64,000 nucleotides of DNA from Glandiceps talaboti (GCF_964340395.1 NC_135560.1:921001-985000); one strand, 5' to 3'; numbered from the stretch's first letter, positions 1-56,734 are shown. A program made the numbers and translations. Notes: generated by a model not told the origin, from the letters alone.

Positions 1-3000
1 TGTATATAGCAATTATGACTGTATAATACAGCCATGCAAAGTGGAGTAGAATCCTATCAAATGTACCTAGCAATTATGACTCTATAATACAGCCATGTAA
101 AGTGGACTAGAATCCTATCAAATGTATCTAGCAATTATGACTGTATAATACAGTCATGTAAAGTGGACTAGAATCATATCAAATGTACCTAACAATTATG
201 ACTCTATAATACAGCCATGTAAAGTGGAGTAGAATCCTATCAAATGTACCTAGCAATTATGACTCTATAATACAGCCATGCAAAGTGGAGTAGAATCCTA
301 TCAAATGTATCTAGCAATTATGACTGTATAATACAGCCATGTAATGTGGAGTAGAATCCTATCAAATGTATCTAGCAATTATGACTGTATAATACAGCCA
401 TGCAAAGTGGAGTAGAATCCTATCAAATGTACCTAGCAATTATGACTGTATAATACAGCCATGCAAAGTGGAGTAGAATCCTATCAAATGTACCTAGCAA
501 TTATGACTCTATAAAACAGCCATGCAAAGTGGAGTAGAATCCTATCAAATGTACCTAGCAATTATGACTCTATAATACAGCCATGCAAAGTGGAGTAGAA
601 TCCTATCAAATGTATCTAGCAATTATGACTGTATAATACAGCCATGCAAAGTGGAGTAGAATCCTATCAAATGTATCTAGCAATTATGACTCTATAATAC
701 AGCCATGCAAAGTGGACTAGAGTCCTATCAAATGTACCTAGCAATTATGACTCTATAAAACAGCCATGCAAGTGGACTAGAATCCTATCAAATGTACCTA
801 GCAATTATGACTCTATAAAACAGCCATGCAAGTGGACTAGAATCCTATCAAATGTACCTAGCAATTATGACTCGTGGAGTAGAATCCTTTTAAATGTACC
901 TACCAATTATGACTGTATAAAACAGCAATGCAAAGTGGAGTAGAATCCTATCAAATGTACCTAGCAATTATGACTGTATAATACAGCCATGCAAAGTGGA
1001 GTAGAATCCTATCAAATGTACCTAGCAATTATGACTCTATAATACAGCCATGCAAAGTGGAGTAGAATCCTATCAAATGTACCTAGCAATTATGACTCTA
1101 TAATACAACCATGCAAAGTGGAGTAGAATCCTATCAAATGTACCTAGCAATTATGACTCTATAATACAGCCATGCAAAGTGGAGTAGAATCCTATCAAAT
1201 GTATATAGCAATTATGACTGTATAAAACAGCCATGCAAAGTGGAGTAGAATCCTATCAAATGTACCTAGCAATTATGACTCTATAATACAGCCATGCAAA
1301 GTGGAGTAGAATCCTATCAAATGTACCTAGCAATTATGACTGTATAAAACAGCCATGCAAAGTGGAGTAGAATCCTATCAAATGTACCTAGCAATTATGA
1401 CTCTATAATACAGCCATGCAAAGTGGAGTAGAATCCTATCAAATGTACCTAGCAATTATGACTCTATAATACAGCCATGCAAAGTGGAGTAGAATCCTAT
1501 CAAATGTATATAGCAATTATGACTGTATAATACAGCCATGTAAAGTGGACTAGAATCCTATCAAATGTACCTAGCAATTATGACTGTATAAAACAGCCAT
1601 GCAAAGTGGAGTAGAATCCTATCAAATGTACCTAGCAATTATGACTCTATAATACAGCCATGCAAAGTGGAGTAGAATCCTATCAAATGTATCTAGCAAT
1701 TATGACTGTATAATACAGCCATGCAAAGTGGAGTAGAATCCTATCAAATGTATCTAGCAATTATGACTCTATAATACAGCCATGCAAAGTGGACTAGAGT
1801 CCTATCAAATGTACCTAGCAATTATGACTCTATAAAACAGCCATGCAAGTGGAGTAGAATCCTATCAAATGTACCTAGCAATTATGACTCTATAATACAG
1901 CCATGTAAAGTGGAGTAGAATCCTATCAAATGTATCTAGCAATTATGACTGTATAATACAGCCATGTAATGTGGAGTAGAATCCTATCAAATGTATCTAG
2001 CAATTATGACTGTATAATACAGCCATGCAAAGTGGAGTAGAATCCTATCAAATGTACCTAGCAATTATGACTGTATAATACAGCCATGCAAAGTGGAGTA
2101 GAATCCTATCAAATGTACCTAGCAATTATGACTCTATAAAACAGCCATGCAAAGTGGAGTAGAATCCTATCAAATGTACCTAGCAATTATGACTCTATAA
2201 TACAGCCATGCAAAGTGGAGTAGAATCCTATCAAATGTATCTAGCAATTATGACTGTATAATACAGCCATGCAAAGTGGAGTAGAATCCTATCAAATGTA
2301 TCTAGCAATTATGACTCTATAATACAGCCATGCAAAGTGGACTAGAGTCCTATCAAATGTACCTAGCAATTATGACTCTATAAAACAGCCATGCAAGTGG
2401 ACTAGAATCCTATCAAATGTACCTAGCAATTATGACTCTATAAAACAGCCATGCAAGTGGACTAGAATCCTATCAAATGTACCTAGCAATTATGACTCGT
2501 GGAGTAGAATCCTTTTAAATGTACCTACCAATTATGACTGTATAAAACAGCAATGCAAAGTGGAGTAGAATCCTATCAAATGTACCAAGCAATTATGACT
2601 GTATAATACAGCCATGCAAAGTGGAGTAGAATCCTATCAAATGTACCTAGCAATTATGACTCTATAATACAGCCATGCAAAGTGGAGTAGAATCCTATCA
2701 AATGTACCTAGCAATTATGACTCTATAATACAACCATGCAAAGTGGAGTAGAATCCTATCAAATGTACCTAGCAATTATGACTCTATAATACAGCCATGC
2801 AAAGTGGAGTAGAATCCTATCAAATGTATATAGCAATTATGACTGTATAAAACAGCCATGCAAAGTGGAGTAGAATCCTATCAAATGTACCTAGCAATTA
2901 TGACTCTATAATACAGCCATGCAAAGTGGAGTAGAATCCTATCAAATGTACCTAGCAATTATGACTGTATAAAACAGCCATGCAAAGTGGAGTAGAATCC

Positions 3001-4443
3001 TATCAAATGTACCTAGCAATTATGACTCTATAATACAGCCATGCAAAGTGGAGTAGAATCCTATCAAATGTACCTAGCAATTATGACTCTATAATACAGC
3101 CATGCAAAGTGGAGTAGAATCCTATCAAATGTATATAGCAATTATGACTGTATAATACAGCCATGTAAAGTGGACTAGAATCCTATCAAATGTACCTAGC
3201 AATTATGACTGTATAAAACAGCCATGCAAAGTGGAGTAGAATCCTATCAAATGTACCTAGCAATTATGACTCTATAATACAGCCATGCAAAGTGGAGTAG
3301 AATCCTATCAAATGTATCTAGCAATTATGACTGTATAATACAGCCATGCAAAGTGGAGTAGAATCCTATCAAATGTATCTAGCAATTATGACTCTATAAT
3401 ACAGCCATGCAAAGTGGACTAGAGTCCTATCAAATGTACCTAGCAATTATGACTCTATAAAACAGCCATGCAAGTGGAGTAGAATCCTATCAAATGTACC
3501 TAGCAATTATGACTCTATAATACAGCCATGTAAAGTGGAGTAGAATCCTATCAAAAGTACCTAGCAATTATGACTCTATAATACAGCCATGTAAAGTGGA
3601 GTAGAATCCTATCAAATGTACCTAGCAATTATGACTCTATAATACAGCCATGCAAAGTGGAGTAGAATCCTATCAAATGTATCTAGCAATTATGACTCTA
3701 TAATACAGCCATGTAAAGTGGAGTAGAATCCTATCAAATGTACCTAGCAATTATGACTCTATAATACAGCCATGTAATGTGGAGTAGAATCCTATCAAAT
3801 GTACCTAGCAATTATGACTCTATAATACAGCCATGTAAAGTGGAGTAGAATCCTATCAAATGTACCTAGCAATTATGACTCTATAATACAGCCATGTAAA
3901 GTGGAGTAGAATCCTATCAAATGTATCTAGCAATTATGACTCTATAATACAGCCATGCAAAGTGGAGTAGAATCCTATCAAATGTACCTAGCAATTATGA
4001 CTGTATAATACAGCCATATAAAGTGGAGTAGAATCCTATCAAATGTATCTAGCAATTATGACTCTATAATACAGCCATGTAAAGTGGAGTAGAATCCTAT
4101 CAAATGTACCTAGCAATTATGACTCTATAATACAGCCTTGTAATGTGGAGTAGAATCCTATCAAATGTATCTAGCAATTATGACTCTATAATACAGCCAT
4201 GTAAAGTGGAGTAGAATCCTATCAAATGTATCTAGCAATTATGACTCTATAATACAGCCATGCAAAGTGGACTAGAGTCCTATCAAATGTACCTAGCAAT
4301 TATGACTCTATAATACAGCCATGCAAAGTGGAGTAGAATCCTATCAAATGTACCTAGCAATTATGACTGTATAATACAGCCATGTAAAGTGGGGTAGGAT
4401 ACTAACAAATGTATCTAGCAATTATGACTGTATAATACAGCCA
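1..4443. repeat. Satellite A, 61-bp tandem repeat (about 73 units)
   Basis: Near-identical units of 61 bp follow one another from the first base; successive TGTAnnTAGC motifs fall at 1, 62 and 123. Units differ at a few diagnostic sites (GACTGT/GACTCT, TAATAC/TAAAAC, GCAAAG/GTAAAG, GGAGTAG/GGACTAG). A few units are shortened: one lacks about 22 bp around 871 and 2496, and several lack one A in GCAAGTGG. No frame stays open for long. The array runs off the left edge, so its true length is unknown. It ends at 4443, where the sequence switches abruptly to Satellite B. Confidence 0.97.
243..3492. repeat. Higher-order repeat of 1625 bp, two copies, inside Satellite A
   Basis: Rare monomer variants recur at a constant offset. 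The truncated monomer beginning CTCGTGGAGT is at 871 and 2496, GTAATGTGG is at 341 and 1966, and the short monomer around TATAAAACAG is at 1831 and 3456; each pair is 1625 bp apart. The copies are approximately 243-1867 and 1868-3492. After 3492 the order of variants no longer matches. This points to a recent block duplication of about 27 monomers rather than independent unit-by-unit turnover. Confidence 0.9.
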
Positions 4444-6264
4444 ATTTATTGTCTAGCACTTACTATAGATGGCTAACAGTTTGAAAGATTGCTATATTTA
4501 TCATCTTGCACTTACTATAGATGGCTAGCACTTTGAAAGATTACTATATTTATCGTCTAGCACTTACTATAGATGGCTAGCACTTTGAAAGATTACTATA
4601 TTTATCGTCTAGCACTTACTATAGATGGCTAGCACTTTGAAAGATTACTATATTTATCGTCTAGCACTTACTATAGATGGCTAACAGTTTGAAAGATTGC
4701 TATATTTATCGTCTAGCACTTACTATAGATGGCTAGCAGTTTGACAGATTACTATGTTTATCGTCTAGCACTTACTATAGATGGCTAGCACTTTGAAAGA
4801 TTACTATGTTTATCGTCTAGCACTTACTATAGATGGCTAGCAGTTTGACAGATTACTATGTTTATCGTCTAGCACTTACTATAGATGGCTAGCACTTTGA
4901 AAGATTACTATATTTATCGTCTAGCACTTACTATAGATGGCTAGCACTTTGAAAGATTACTATGTTTATCGTCTAGCACTTACTATAGATGGCTAGCAGT
5001 TTGAAAGATTACTATATTTATCGTCTAGCACTTACTATAGATGGCTAGCACTTTGAAACATTACTATATTTATCATCTATCACTTACTATAGATGGCTAG
5101 CACTTTGAAAGATTACTATATTTATCATCTAGCACTTACTATAGATGGCTAGCACTTTGAAAGATTACTAGGTTTATCGTCTAGCACTTACTATAGATTG
5201 CTAGCAGTTTGAAAGATTACTATATTTATTGTCTAGCACTTACTATAGATGGCTAACAGTTTGAAAGATTGCTATATTTATCGTCTAGCACTTACTATAG
5301 ATGGCTAGCACTTTGAAAGATTACTATGTTTATCGTCTATGACTTACTATAGATGGCTAACAGTTTGAAAGATTACTATATTTATTGTCTAGCACTTACT
5401 ATAGATGGCTAGCACTTTGAAAGATTACTATGTTTATCGTCTATGACTTACTATAGATGGCTAACAGTTTGAAAGATTGCTATATTTATCGTCTAGCACT
5501 TACTATAGATGGCTAGCACTTTGAAAGATTACTATGTTTATCGTCTATGACTTACTATAGATGGCTAACAGTTTGAAAGATTACTATATTTATCGTCTAG
5601 CACTTACTATAGATGGCTAGCACTTTGAAAGATTACTATGTTTATCGTCTAGCACTTACTATAGATGGCTAGCAGTTTGAAAGATTACTATATTTATCGT
5701 CTAGCACTTACTATAGATGGCTAGCACTTTGAAAGATTACTAGGTTTATCGTCTAGCACTTACTATAGATGGCTAGCACTTTGACAGATTACTATATTTA
5801 TCGTCTAGCACTTACTATAGATGGCTAGCAGTTTGAAAGATTACTATATTTATCGTCTAGCACTTACTATAGATGGCTAGCAGTTTGAAAGATTACTATG
5901 TTTATCGTCTAGCACTTACTATAGATGGCTAACAGTTTGAAAGATTACTATGTTTATCGTCTAGCACTTACTATAGATGGCTAGCACTTTGACAGATTAC
6001 TATATTTATCGTCTAGCACTTACTATAGATGGCTAGCAGTTTGAAAGATTAATATATTTATCGTCTAGCACTTACTATAGATGGCTAACAGTTTGAAAGA
6101 TTACTATGTTTATCGTCTAGCACTTACTATAGATGGCTAGCACTTTGACAGATTACTATATTTATCGTCTAGCACTTACTATAGATGGCTAGCAGTTTGA
6201 AAGATTAATATATTTATCGTCTAGCACTTACTATAGATGGCTAACAGTTTGAAAGATTGCTATA
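4444..6264. repeat. Satellite B, 52-bp tandem repeat (about 35 units)
   Basis: The unit carries CACTTACTATAGATGGCTAG and then CACTTTGAAAGATTACTATA, with a 52-bp period (for example 4561 to 4613). Variants include GCAGTTTG/GCACTTTG, TATGTTTATC/TATATTTATC and CTATGACTTAC. It follows Satellite A with only a few bases between them and shows no relation to the 61-bp unit. It is interrupted at 6265 by a 2.5-kb insertion and resumes at 8761. Confidence 0.96.
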
Positions 6265-6485
6265 TTTTACTCCGTTCACACTAGGACCTATTCTCCGGAG
6301 AATCAGTGTCTTAAATTAACTCTGGAGGTAATTTGCGTGTGTGAATGGTCGACTCCGGAGAATCTGTGAATTATTTTAAGTTTTGGTTGATTCAGCTCCG
6401 CAGATCCTCCGGAGGTAAGGATTAGCTTGTACTAAGTTGTAGGTGTGAACGCTTTACGCCGGTGTAAGCGCCCTCAATCGGTGTA

Positions 6486-6539
6486 TTACAGTCATCGCAC
6501 TAATTTCCCCGGACAGCAAATTACCGATGTTGCCAGCTA
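6486..6539 (+). repeat. Left arm of internal inverted repeat (partner 8161-8213)
   Basis: This 54-bp stretch matches the reverse complement of 8161-8213 with only a handful of mismatches. Shared blocks include CAGTCATCGCACTAATTTCC and the GTTGCCAGC end. The arms lie about 220 bp and 545 bp inside the two edges of the insertion, so they are subterminal rather than terminal. Confidence 0.85.
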
Positions 6540-8160
6540 ATTCAGAGCTAATTAGTGCGCAATATTGAGAGTTCATACGATCGACAATTACCGAGCCACA
6601 TGTTTATATTGTAAACTAATGTTGCCGCGTACTTAGGCCTTTCTTGTTTATTAGAACAGTGGTGTGTAGCACCATGGGTGAAGTCATAAAACTTTGTCCG
6701 GAAGAAACCATTTCATGTACTGGTTATAAGTTGGCATAAACATGTTTGTATTTATATACTCATCTTTACTATCACACTTTGGTGAGCTTGCTAATCTTTA
6801 TTCAGAACCACCAAGGTATAAAAAAAACATTGAAGTCGGCAACGAATCATAAATATTGTTATTATTATTGATGTACCACACCACATCATCCCTTCAATGA
6901 ATCAGCTTTCCATGTAACGTTTACATGGTTCACTCAAACTATGTCTTATGCTAACTGCAATAACTGTCGCGTGTACTGTGATTTTGGGGTTCTTTCCTCT
7001 GTTTTTGTACCTTTTTCCGTTCCGATGTTTGACTGGAAGCAATCGCTACAATTTCTCCAACGGTAACGCAAATGGCCGAGGTCACACTGAAAACGCCGTT
7101 TCAAAATGTTGCTACTTTTAGGTTTTCCTAACCGTCGAATTGCAGAGCCAAACTTACGCGAAATATTATTAGGAGAACAAGGCTCGTTAATTTGCTATTT
7201 CAACCACCTTATTGCCCAAAATTTAACATGTGTGATATACGTTTATTCGTTATCTGAAAAGATACCTTATGTTTAACACACGATGTCTTCACCACTGTAT
7301 TTACGGAAACTGCTATCAAAGAAGTTGTTGCCGAGATAGCACTGTAATTTGCGTAAATATTCTCTTCAGATTTTGTGGATTTCCTTTGTATTAACTCACG
7401 ATTAAAAGTTTTAACGGTACATTTTGGCCGACATGCGAGCATCACAGCCATATAAGTTCAAACGCTGTGAGCATTGGAGGTACATGTATCTGTGAATATA
7501 TGGTTTGTGTAAAAGTTGCTATTGATGTCTACGTTTTAGGTACTTGTCCTCGGGTTTTAATTTTACGATATTTCCATCTTGAAGTTTTTTACTGAGACTG
7601 AATGTGAATGACGGTACTTGGAAAAGTAATGGGGTGACTGGGGAACCTGTCCCGTTTTACATGTGCAAGTCAGATGGTGTCACGTAATTATCTGCAAATA
7701 AATGCAGCTAGTTCTCAACATCACGTAATTACGTACAATTATTGTTCGGTAGGATTTTTTTTCTCGTTTGGTTTACTGAAATTTTTCATAGCAGACGACT
7801 GATGTGCGAAGTGAAATTGATAACATGTATTGGGTTTTGCTATCTAATGGAAGTGTCAATCAAAATTAATGTCAACAACGTTGTCTATCTGTATGCTTTG
7901 ATACATTCGGAGCCAGAGTACATCAATCCTGACATTGTCAGTCAGAATATTTAGTCTACAATGCGACGTATAAATTACTTGTAAGTGTGACCGTCAAAAT
8001 GAGTTGGTAAAAAATTACCGGCAATTTCTTAGGCAGGTTACTTTGTGAATAGCATTTCAAGAAAACGCATGCATACATCTATTTTTTTATACGGTGATAC
8101 GGTGACCTATGACTCGATATTTCGATACACATCTCAAACATTTTGTTGTTCTTATACCCA

Positions 8161-8213
8161 TGCTGGCAACGTCGTTAAGTTGCTGTCCGGGAAATTAGTG
8201 CGATGACTGTAAA
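8161..8213 (-). repeat. Right arm of internal inverted repeat (partner 6486-6539)
   Basis: Reverse-complement partner of the left arm. The two arms are separated by about 1.6 kb of AT-rich sequence with no supported gene. Confidence 0.85.
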
Positions 8214-8760
8214 CGAAATCACTTCCTGTTGGCTGCAGAAGTCGCCATACGCCATTCGAATCAAGGTTATCAATCGTCATAGAGCATACAACATGTCCCT
8301 CGCTAATAGTAATACACCCGGTACCATGGTCCACAACAGCGAAAGAGGTAACAACTGATGTGACTAAATTCAGAATTTGTACGAATAGAAAACACATGAA
8401 TTCACGTTGGTCGACATGTCAACGTCGAGCGTGTTGCGTGGCTTGTCGGAAGTTAAACTGGGCATCACGACGCGACGACGAGTGAAATTGTTAACATGCA
8501 TGAGAAGACATCTCTGCTTATTTCTCGAACGCATGAACAGATACAGCAATAAAAAACACAAGGCAGTCTCTACAACTCATGTTGTTTACAGTGATCGCAC
8601 TATGCACTTATCGTTGAACTTATCGTTTACGCCGGCAGATAATGGTGTCACATTCTATGTGTGAACACATACAGCTGATCCCCTCTGTTTACTAATCGTT
8701 CTCACCTATTTACGCCGGAGAAAAAAAGACACGGAAAAAGCAATATGAACATGCCTTTTA

Positions 8761-8917
8761 TCATCTAGCACTTACTATAGATGGCTAGCAGTTTGAAAGA
8801 TTAATATATTTATCGTCTAGCACTTACTATAGATGGCTAGCAGTTTGAAAGATTGCTATATTTATCATCTAGCACTTACTATTGATGGCTAGCAGTTTGA
8901 AAGATTACTCTATATAG
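8761..8917. repeat. Satellite B remnant (3 units)
   Basis: Three 52-bp units continue after the insertion and end near 8917, only about 35 bp from the 3' border of the UBA6 exon at 8953. Satellite B therefore lies inside or immediately beside a UBA6 intron. Confidence 0.93.
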
Positions 8918-8952
8918 TCTAGCATTGTCTACAAAGACATCATGTTACTTAC

Positions 8953-52605
<43,653 letters not shown>

Positions 52606-52651
52606 CTGTAATCAATAGATTCAATGACACTAAATCTTCATTTTTCAAAGC

Positions 52652-55290
52652 CATAATCTCCAGTACTAATATACTGACATAATCTCCAATACTAATGTGT
52701 TGACATAATCTCTGTGCTGAGATAATCTCCAATATTAATGTGTTGACATAATCTCCAATACTAATGTGTTGACATAATCTCCAATACTAATGTGTTGACA
52801 TAATCTCCAATACTAATGTGCTGAGATAATCTCCAATATTAATGTGTTGACATAATCTCCAATACTAATGTGTTGACATAATCTCCAATACTAATGTGTT
52901 GACATAATCTCCAATACTAATGTGCTGAGATAATCTCCAATATTAATGTGTTGACATAATCTCCAATACTAATGTGTTTACATAATCTCCAATATTAATG
53001 TGTTGACATAATCTCCAATATTAATGTGTTGACATAATCTCCAATATTAATGTGCTGAGATAATCTCCAATATTAATGTGTTGACATAATCTCCAATACT
53101 AATATACTGACATAATCTCCAATATTAATGTGTTTACATAATCTCCAATACTAATGTGTTTACATAATCTCCAATACTAATGTGTTTACATAATCTCCAA
53201 TATTAATGTGTTTACATAATCTCCAATGTTAATGTGTTTACATAATCTCCAATGTTAATGTGTTTACATAATCTCCAATATTAATGTGTTTACATAATCT
53301 CCAATACTAATGTGCTGAGATAATCTCCAATATTAATGTGTTTACATAATCTCCAATATTAATGTGCTGAGATAATCTCCAATATTAATATACTGACATA
53401 ATCTCTAATATTAATGTGTTGACATAATCTCCAATACTAATATACTGACATAATCTCCAATATTAATGTGTTTACATAATCTCCAATATTAATGTGCTGA
53501 GATAATCTCCAATACTAATGTGTTGACATAATCTCCAATACTAATATACTGACATAATCTCCAATATTAATGTGTTTACATAATCTCCAATACTAATGTG
53601 CTGAGATAATCTCCAATATTAATGTGTTTACATAATCTCCAATATTAATGTGCTGAGATAATCTCCAATACTAACATACTGACATAATCTCTAATATTAA
53701 TGTGTTGACATAATCTCCAATACTAATGTGCTGAGATAATCTCCAATATTAATGTGTTTACATAATCTCCAATACTAATATACTGAGATAATCTCCAATA
53801 TTAATGTGTTTACATAATCTCCAATACTAATATAATGATGATAATCTCCAATATTAATGTGTTTACATAATCTCCAATACTAATATAATGATGATAATCT
53901 CCAATATTAATGTGTTGACATAATCTCCAATATTAATGTGTTGACATAATCTCCAATACTAATATACTGACATAATCTCCAATATTAATGTGTTTACATA
54001 ATCTCCAATATTAATGTGTTGACATAATCTCCAATACTAATGTGCTGAGATAATCTCCAATATTAATGTGTTTACATAATCTCCAATACTAATATAATGA
54101 TGATAATCTCCAATATTAATGTGTTTACATAATCTCCAATATTAATGTGTTGACATAATCTCCAATACTAATATACTGACATAATCTCCAATATTAATGT
54201 GTTTACATAATCTCCAATATTAATGTGTTGACATAATCTCCAATATTAATGTGCTGAGATAATCTCCAATATTAATGTGTTTACATAATCTCTAATATTA
54301 ATGTGTTGACATAATCTCTAATATTAATGTGTTGACATAATCTCCAATATTAATGTGTTGACATAATCTCCAATACTAATGTGTTTACATAATCTCCAAT
54401 ATTAATGTGTTTACATAATCTCCAATACTAATGTGTTTACATAATCTCCAATACTAATGTGTTTACATAATCTCTAATATTAATGTGTTGACATAATCTC
54501 TAATATTAATGTGTTGACATAATCTCCAATATTAATGTGCTGAGATAATCTCCAATATTAATGTGTTTACATAATCTCCAATACTAATATACTGACATAA
54601 TCTCTAATATTAATGTGTTGAGATAATCTCCAATATTAATGTGTTGACATAATCTCCAATGTTAATGTGTTGACATAATCTCTAATATTAATGTGTTTAC
54701 ATAATCTCCAATATTAATGTGTTGACATAATCTCCAATATTAATGTGTTTACATAATCTCCAATACTAATATACTGAGATAATCTCTAATATTAATGTGT
54801 TTACATAATCTCCAATATTAATGTGTTTACATAATCTCCAATATTAATGTGTTTACATAATCTCCAATACTAATATACTGACATAATCTCTAATATTAAT
54901 GTGTTTACATAATCTCCAATACTAATATACTGACATAATCTCTAATATTAATGTGTTTACATAATCTCCAATACTAATATACTGACATAATCTCTAATAT
55001 TAATGTGTTTACATAATCTCCAATATTAATGTGTTTACATAATCTCTAATATTAATGTGTTGACATAATCTCCAATACTAATGTGTTGACATAATCTCTG
55101 TGCTGAGATAATCTCCAATATTAATGTGTTGACATAATCTCCAATACTAATGTGTTGACATAATCTCCAATACTAATATACTGACATAATCTCCAATACT
55201 AATGTGTTGACATAATCTCTGTGCTGAGATAATCTCCAATATTAATGTGTTGACATAATCTCCAATATTAATGTGTTGACATATTCTCCG
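52652..55290. repeat. Satellite G, 26-bp tandem repeat (about 101 units)
   Basis: The unit is close to CATAATCTCCAATACTAATG followed by TGTTGA. Variants: TGTTGACA, TGTTTACA, TGCTGAGA, ATACTGACA, and a longer ATAATGATGATA form. Neighbouring variants recur in runs, showing block duplications. The array begins about 47 bp upstream (in the direction of transcription) of the acceptor of the UBA6 catalytic-Cys exon, so it occupies the place where a branch point is expected. Confidence 0.97.
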
Positions 55291-55333
55291 ATATTATTAT
55301 TATTAATCATTATTATTATTAATGTATTGACAT
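55291..55333. repeat. (ATT)n spacer between Satellites G and H
   Basis: ATTATTATTATTAATC and a second ATTATTATTAATG run separate the two arrays. Confidence 0.85.
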
Positions 55334-56032
55334 AGAGAAGACTATGAAATGGACTTACTGTTACATTTATAGAGAAGACTATGAAATGGACTTACTGTTA
55401 CATTTATAGAGAAGACTATGAAATGGACTTACTGTTACATTTATAGAGAAGACTATGAAATGGACTTACTGTTACATTTATAGAGAAGACTATGAAATGG
55501 ACTTACTGTTACATTTATAGAGAAGACTATGAAATGGACTTACTGTTACATTTATAGAGAAGACTATGAAATGGACTTGCTGTTACATTTATAGAGAAGA
55601 CTATGAAATGGACTTACTGTTACATTTATAGAGAAGACTATGAAATGCAGTTACTGTTACATTTATAGAGAAGACTATGAAATGGACTTACTGTTACATT
55701 TATAGAGAAGACTATGAAATGGACCTACTGTTACATTTATAAAGACTATGAAATGGACTTACTGTTACATTTATAGAGAAGACTATGAAATGAACTCACT
55801 GTTACATTTATAGAGAAGACTATGAAATGGACTTACTGTTACATTTATAGAGAAGACTATGAAATGGACTTACTGTTACATTTATAGAGAAGACTATGAA
55901 ATGCAGTTACTGTTACATTTATAGAGAAGACTATGAAATGCAGTTACTGTTACATTTATAGAGAAGACTATGAAATGGACTTACTGTTACATTTATAGAG
56001 AAGACTATGAAATGCAGTTACTGTTACATTTA
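55334..56032. repeat. Satellite H, 37-bp tandem repeat (about 19 units)
   Basis: The unit contains AGAGAAGACTATGAAATGGA and CTTACTGTTACATTTAT with a 37-bp period. Variants include ATGCAGTTACTG and one unit shortened near 55740. It ends directly at the foldback element at 56036. Confidence 0.96.
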
Positions 56033-56035
56033 TTA

Positions 56036-56690
56036 GTCCAGTTGCCAGAGGTGGTTTTGGGGGGTTAACCTTGCAATGTGAGTTATATGATATTTTTTTG
56101 CAGATTCCATCTCAGAAAGGTGTCCTGTTAGCATATCTGATGGGTGCCACTCGCACACCCCTGGGCATTTTGTTATATCGCGAGAAAACCGAAATACCAT
56201 GTATTGCTATGGGTAAACACATGTTTTGGTAGGCTTAATACTTACTGCCTAAAATTTATATGGTACATGGATGTACCCACACGATACACAGAAAACACAT
56301 CCACTACCTATAAGTCATAACAACTGAAAATGGCGACATTTTGTTGACCTTTGGCCTAATAGTGGTATTTTAATATCCAAAACTTTTGACAAAATATTTG
56401 TAATTGACTGATTATTCATAATATACAGTGTGTAACATGTAAATATGACTTTTAAGTAACTTTGACATGGTTTTATAGGCAGTAAGTATTAAGCCTACCA
56501 AAACATGTGTTTACCCATAGCAATACATGGTATTTCGGTTTTCTCGCGATATAACAAAATGCCCAGGGGTGCGAGAATGGCACCCGTCAGATATGCTAAC
56601 AGGACACCTTTCTGAGGTGGAATCTGCAAAAAAATATCATATAACTCACATTGCAAGGTTAACCCCCCAAAACCACCTCTGGCAACTGGA
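56036..56690. mobile_element. Foldback/MITE with ~214-bp terminal inverted repeats
   Basis: The left arm (56036-56250) starts CCAGTTGCCAGAGGTGG and the right arm (56477-56690) ends CCACCTCTGGCAACTGG. The arms are nearly perfect reverse complements throughout (for example ATATCGCGAGAAAACCGAAA and its complement). The spacer of about 226 bp shows no ORF. The arms' similarity implies recent insertion or ongoing repair. The target-site duplication is not clear because one side is satellite DNA. Confidence 0.9.
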
Positions 56691-56715
56691 GTCTATAGAA
56701 AAGGTCAACTGGAAA

Positions 56716-56734
56716 GGGGGGGGGGGGGGGGGGG
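56716..56734. repeat. Poly-G run (19 G)
   Basis: An uninterrupted G run just right of the foldback element. Prone to sequencing error; length uncertain. Confidence 0.9.

Larger units (their letters stand above)
6265..8760. mobile_element. Putative non-autonomous DNA transposon inserted in Satellite B
   Basis: About 2.49 kb of non-satellite DNA splits the 52-bp array. TTTTA flanks it on both sides (6265-6269 and 8756-8760), while the uninterrupted satellite has TTTA here, so this is a possible target-site duplication of 3-5 bp. Inside are imperfect inverted arms at 6486-6539 and 8161-8213. The left end has several CTCCGGAG palindromes, and TTTACGCCGG recurs near both ends. No open frame looks like a transposase. 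A segment at 6951-7030 is related to one arm of the foldback at 57317. Class and exact ends are uncertain; satellite DNA captured by another rearrangement is an alternative. Confidence 0.55.

Noticed and set aside
7209-8664. Several ORFs of 60-85 codons within the Satellite B insertion
   Set aside because: No domain, no transposase motif, no splice context; expected by chance.
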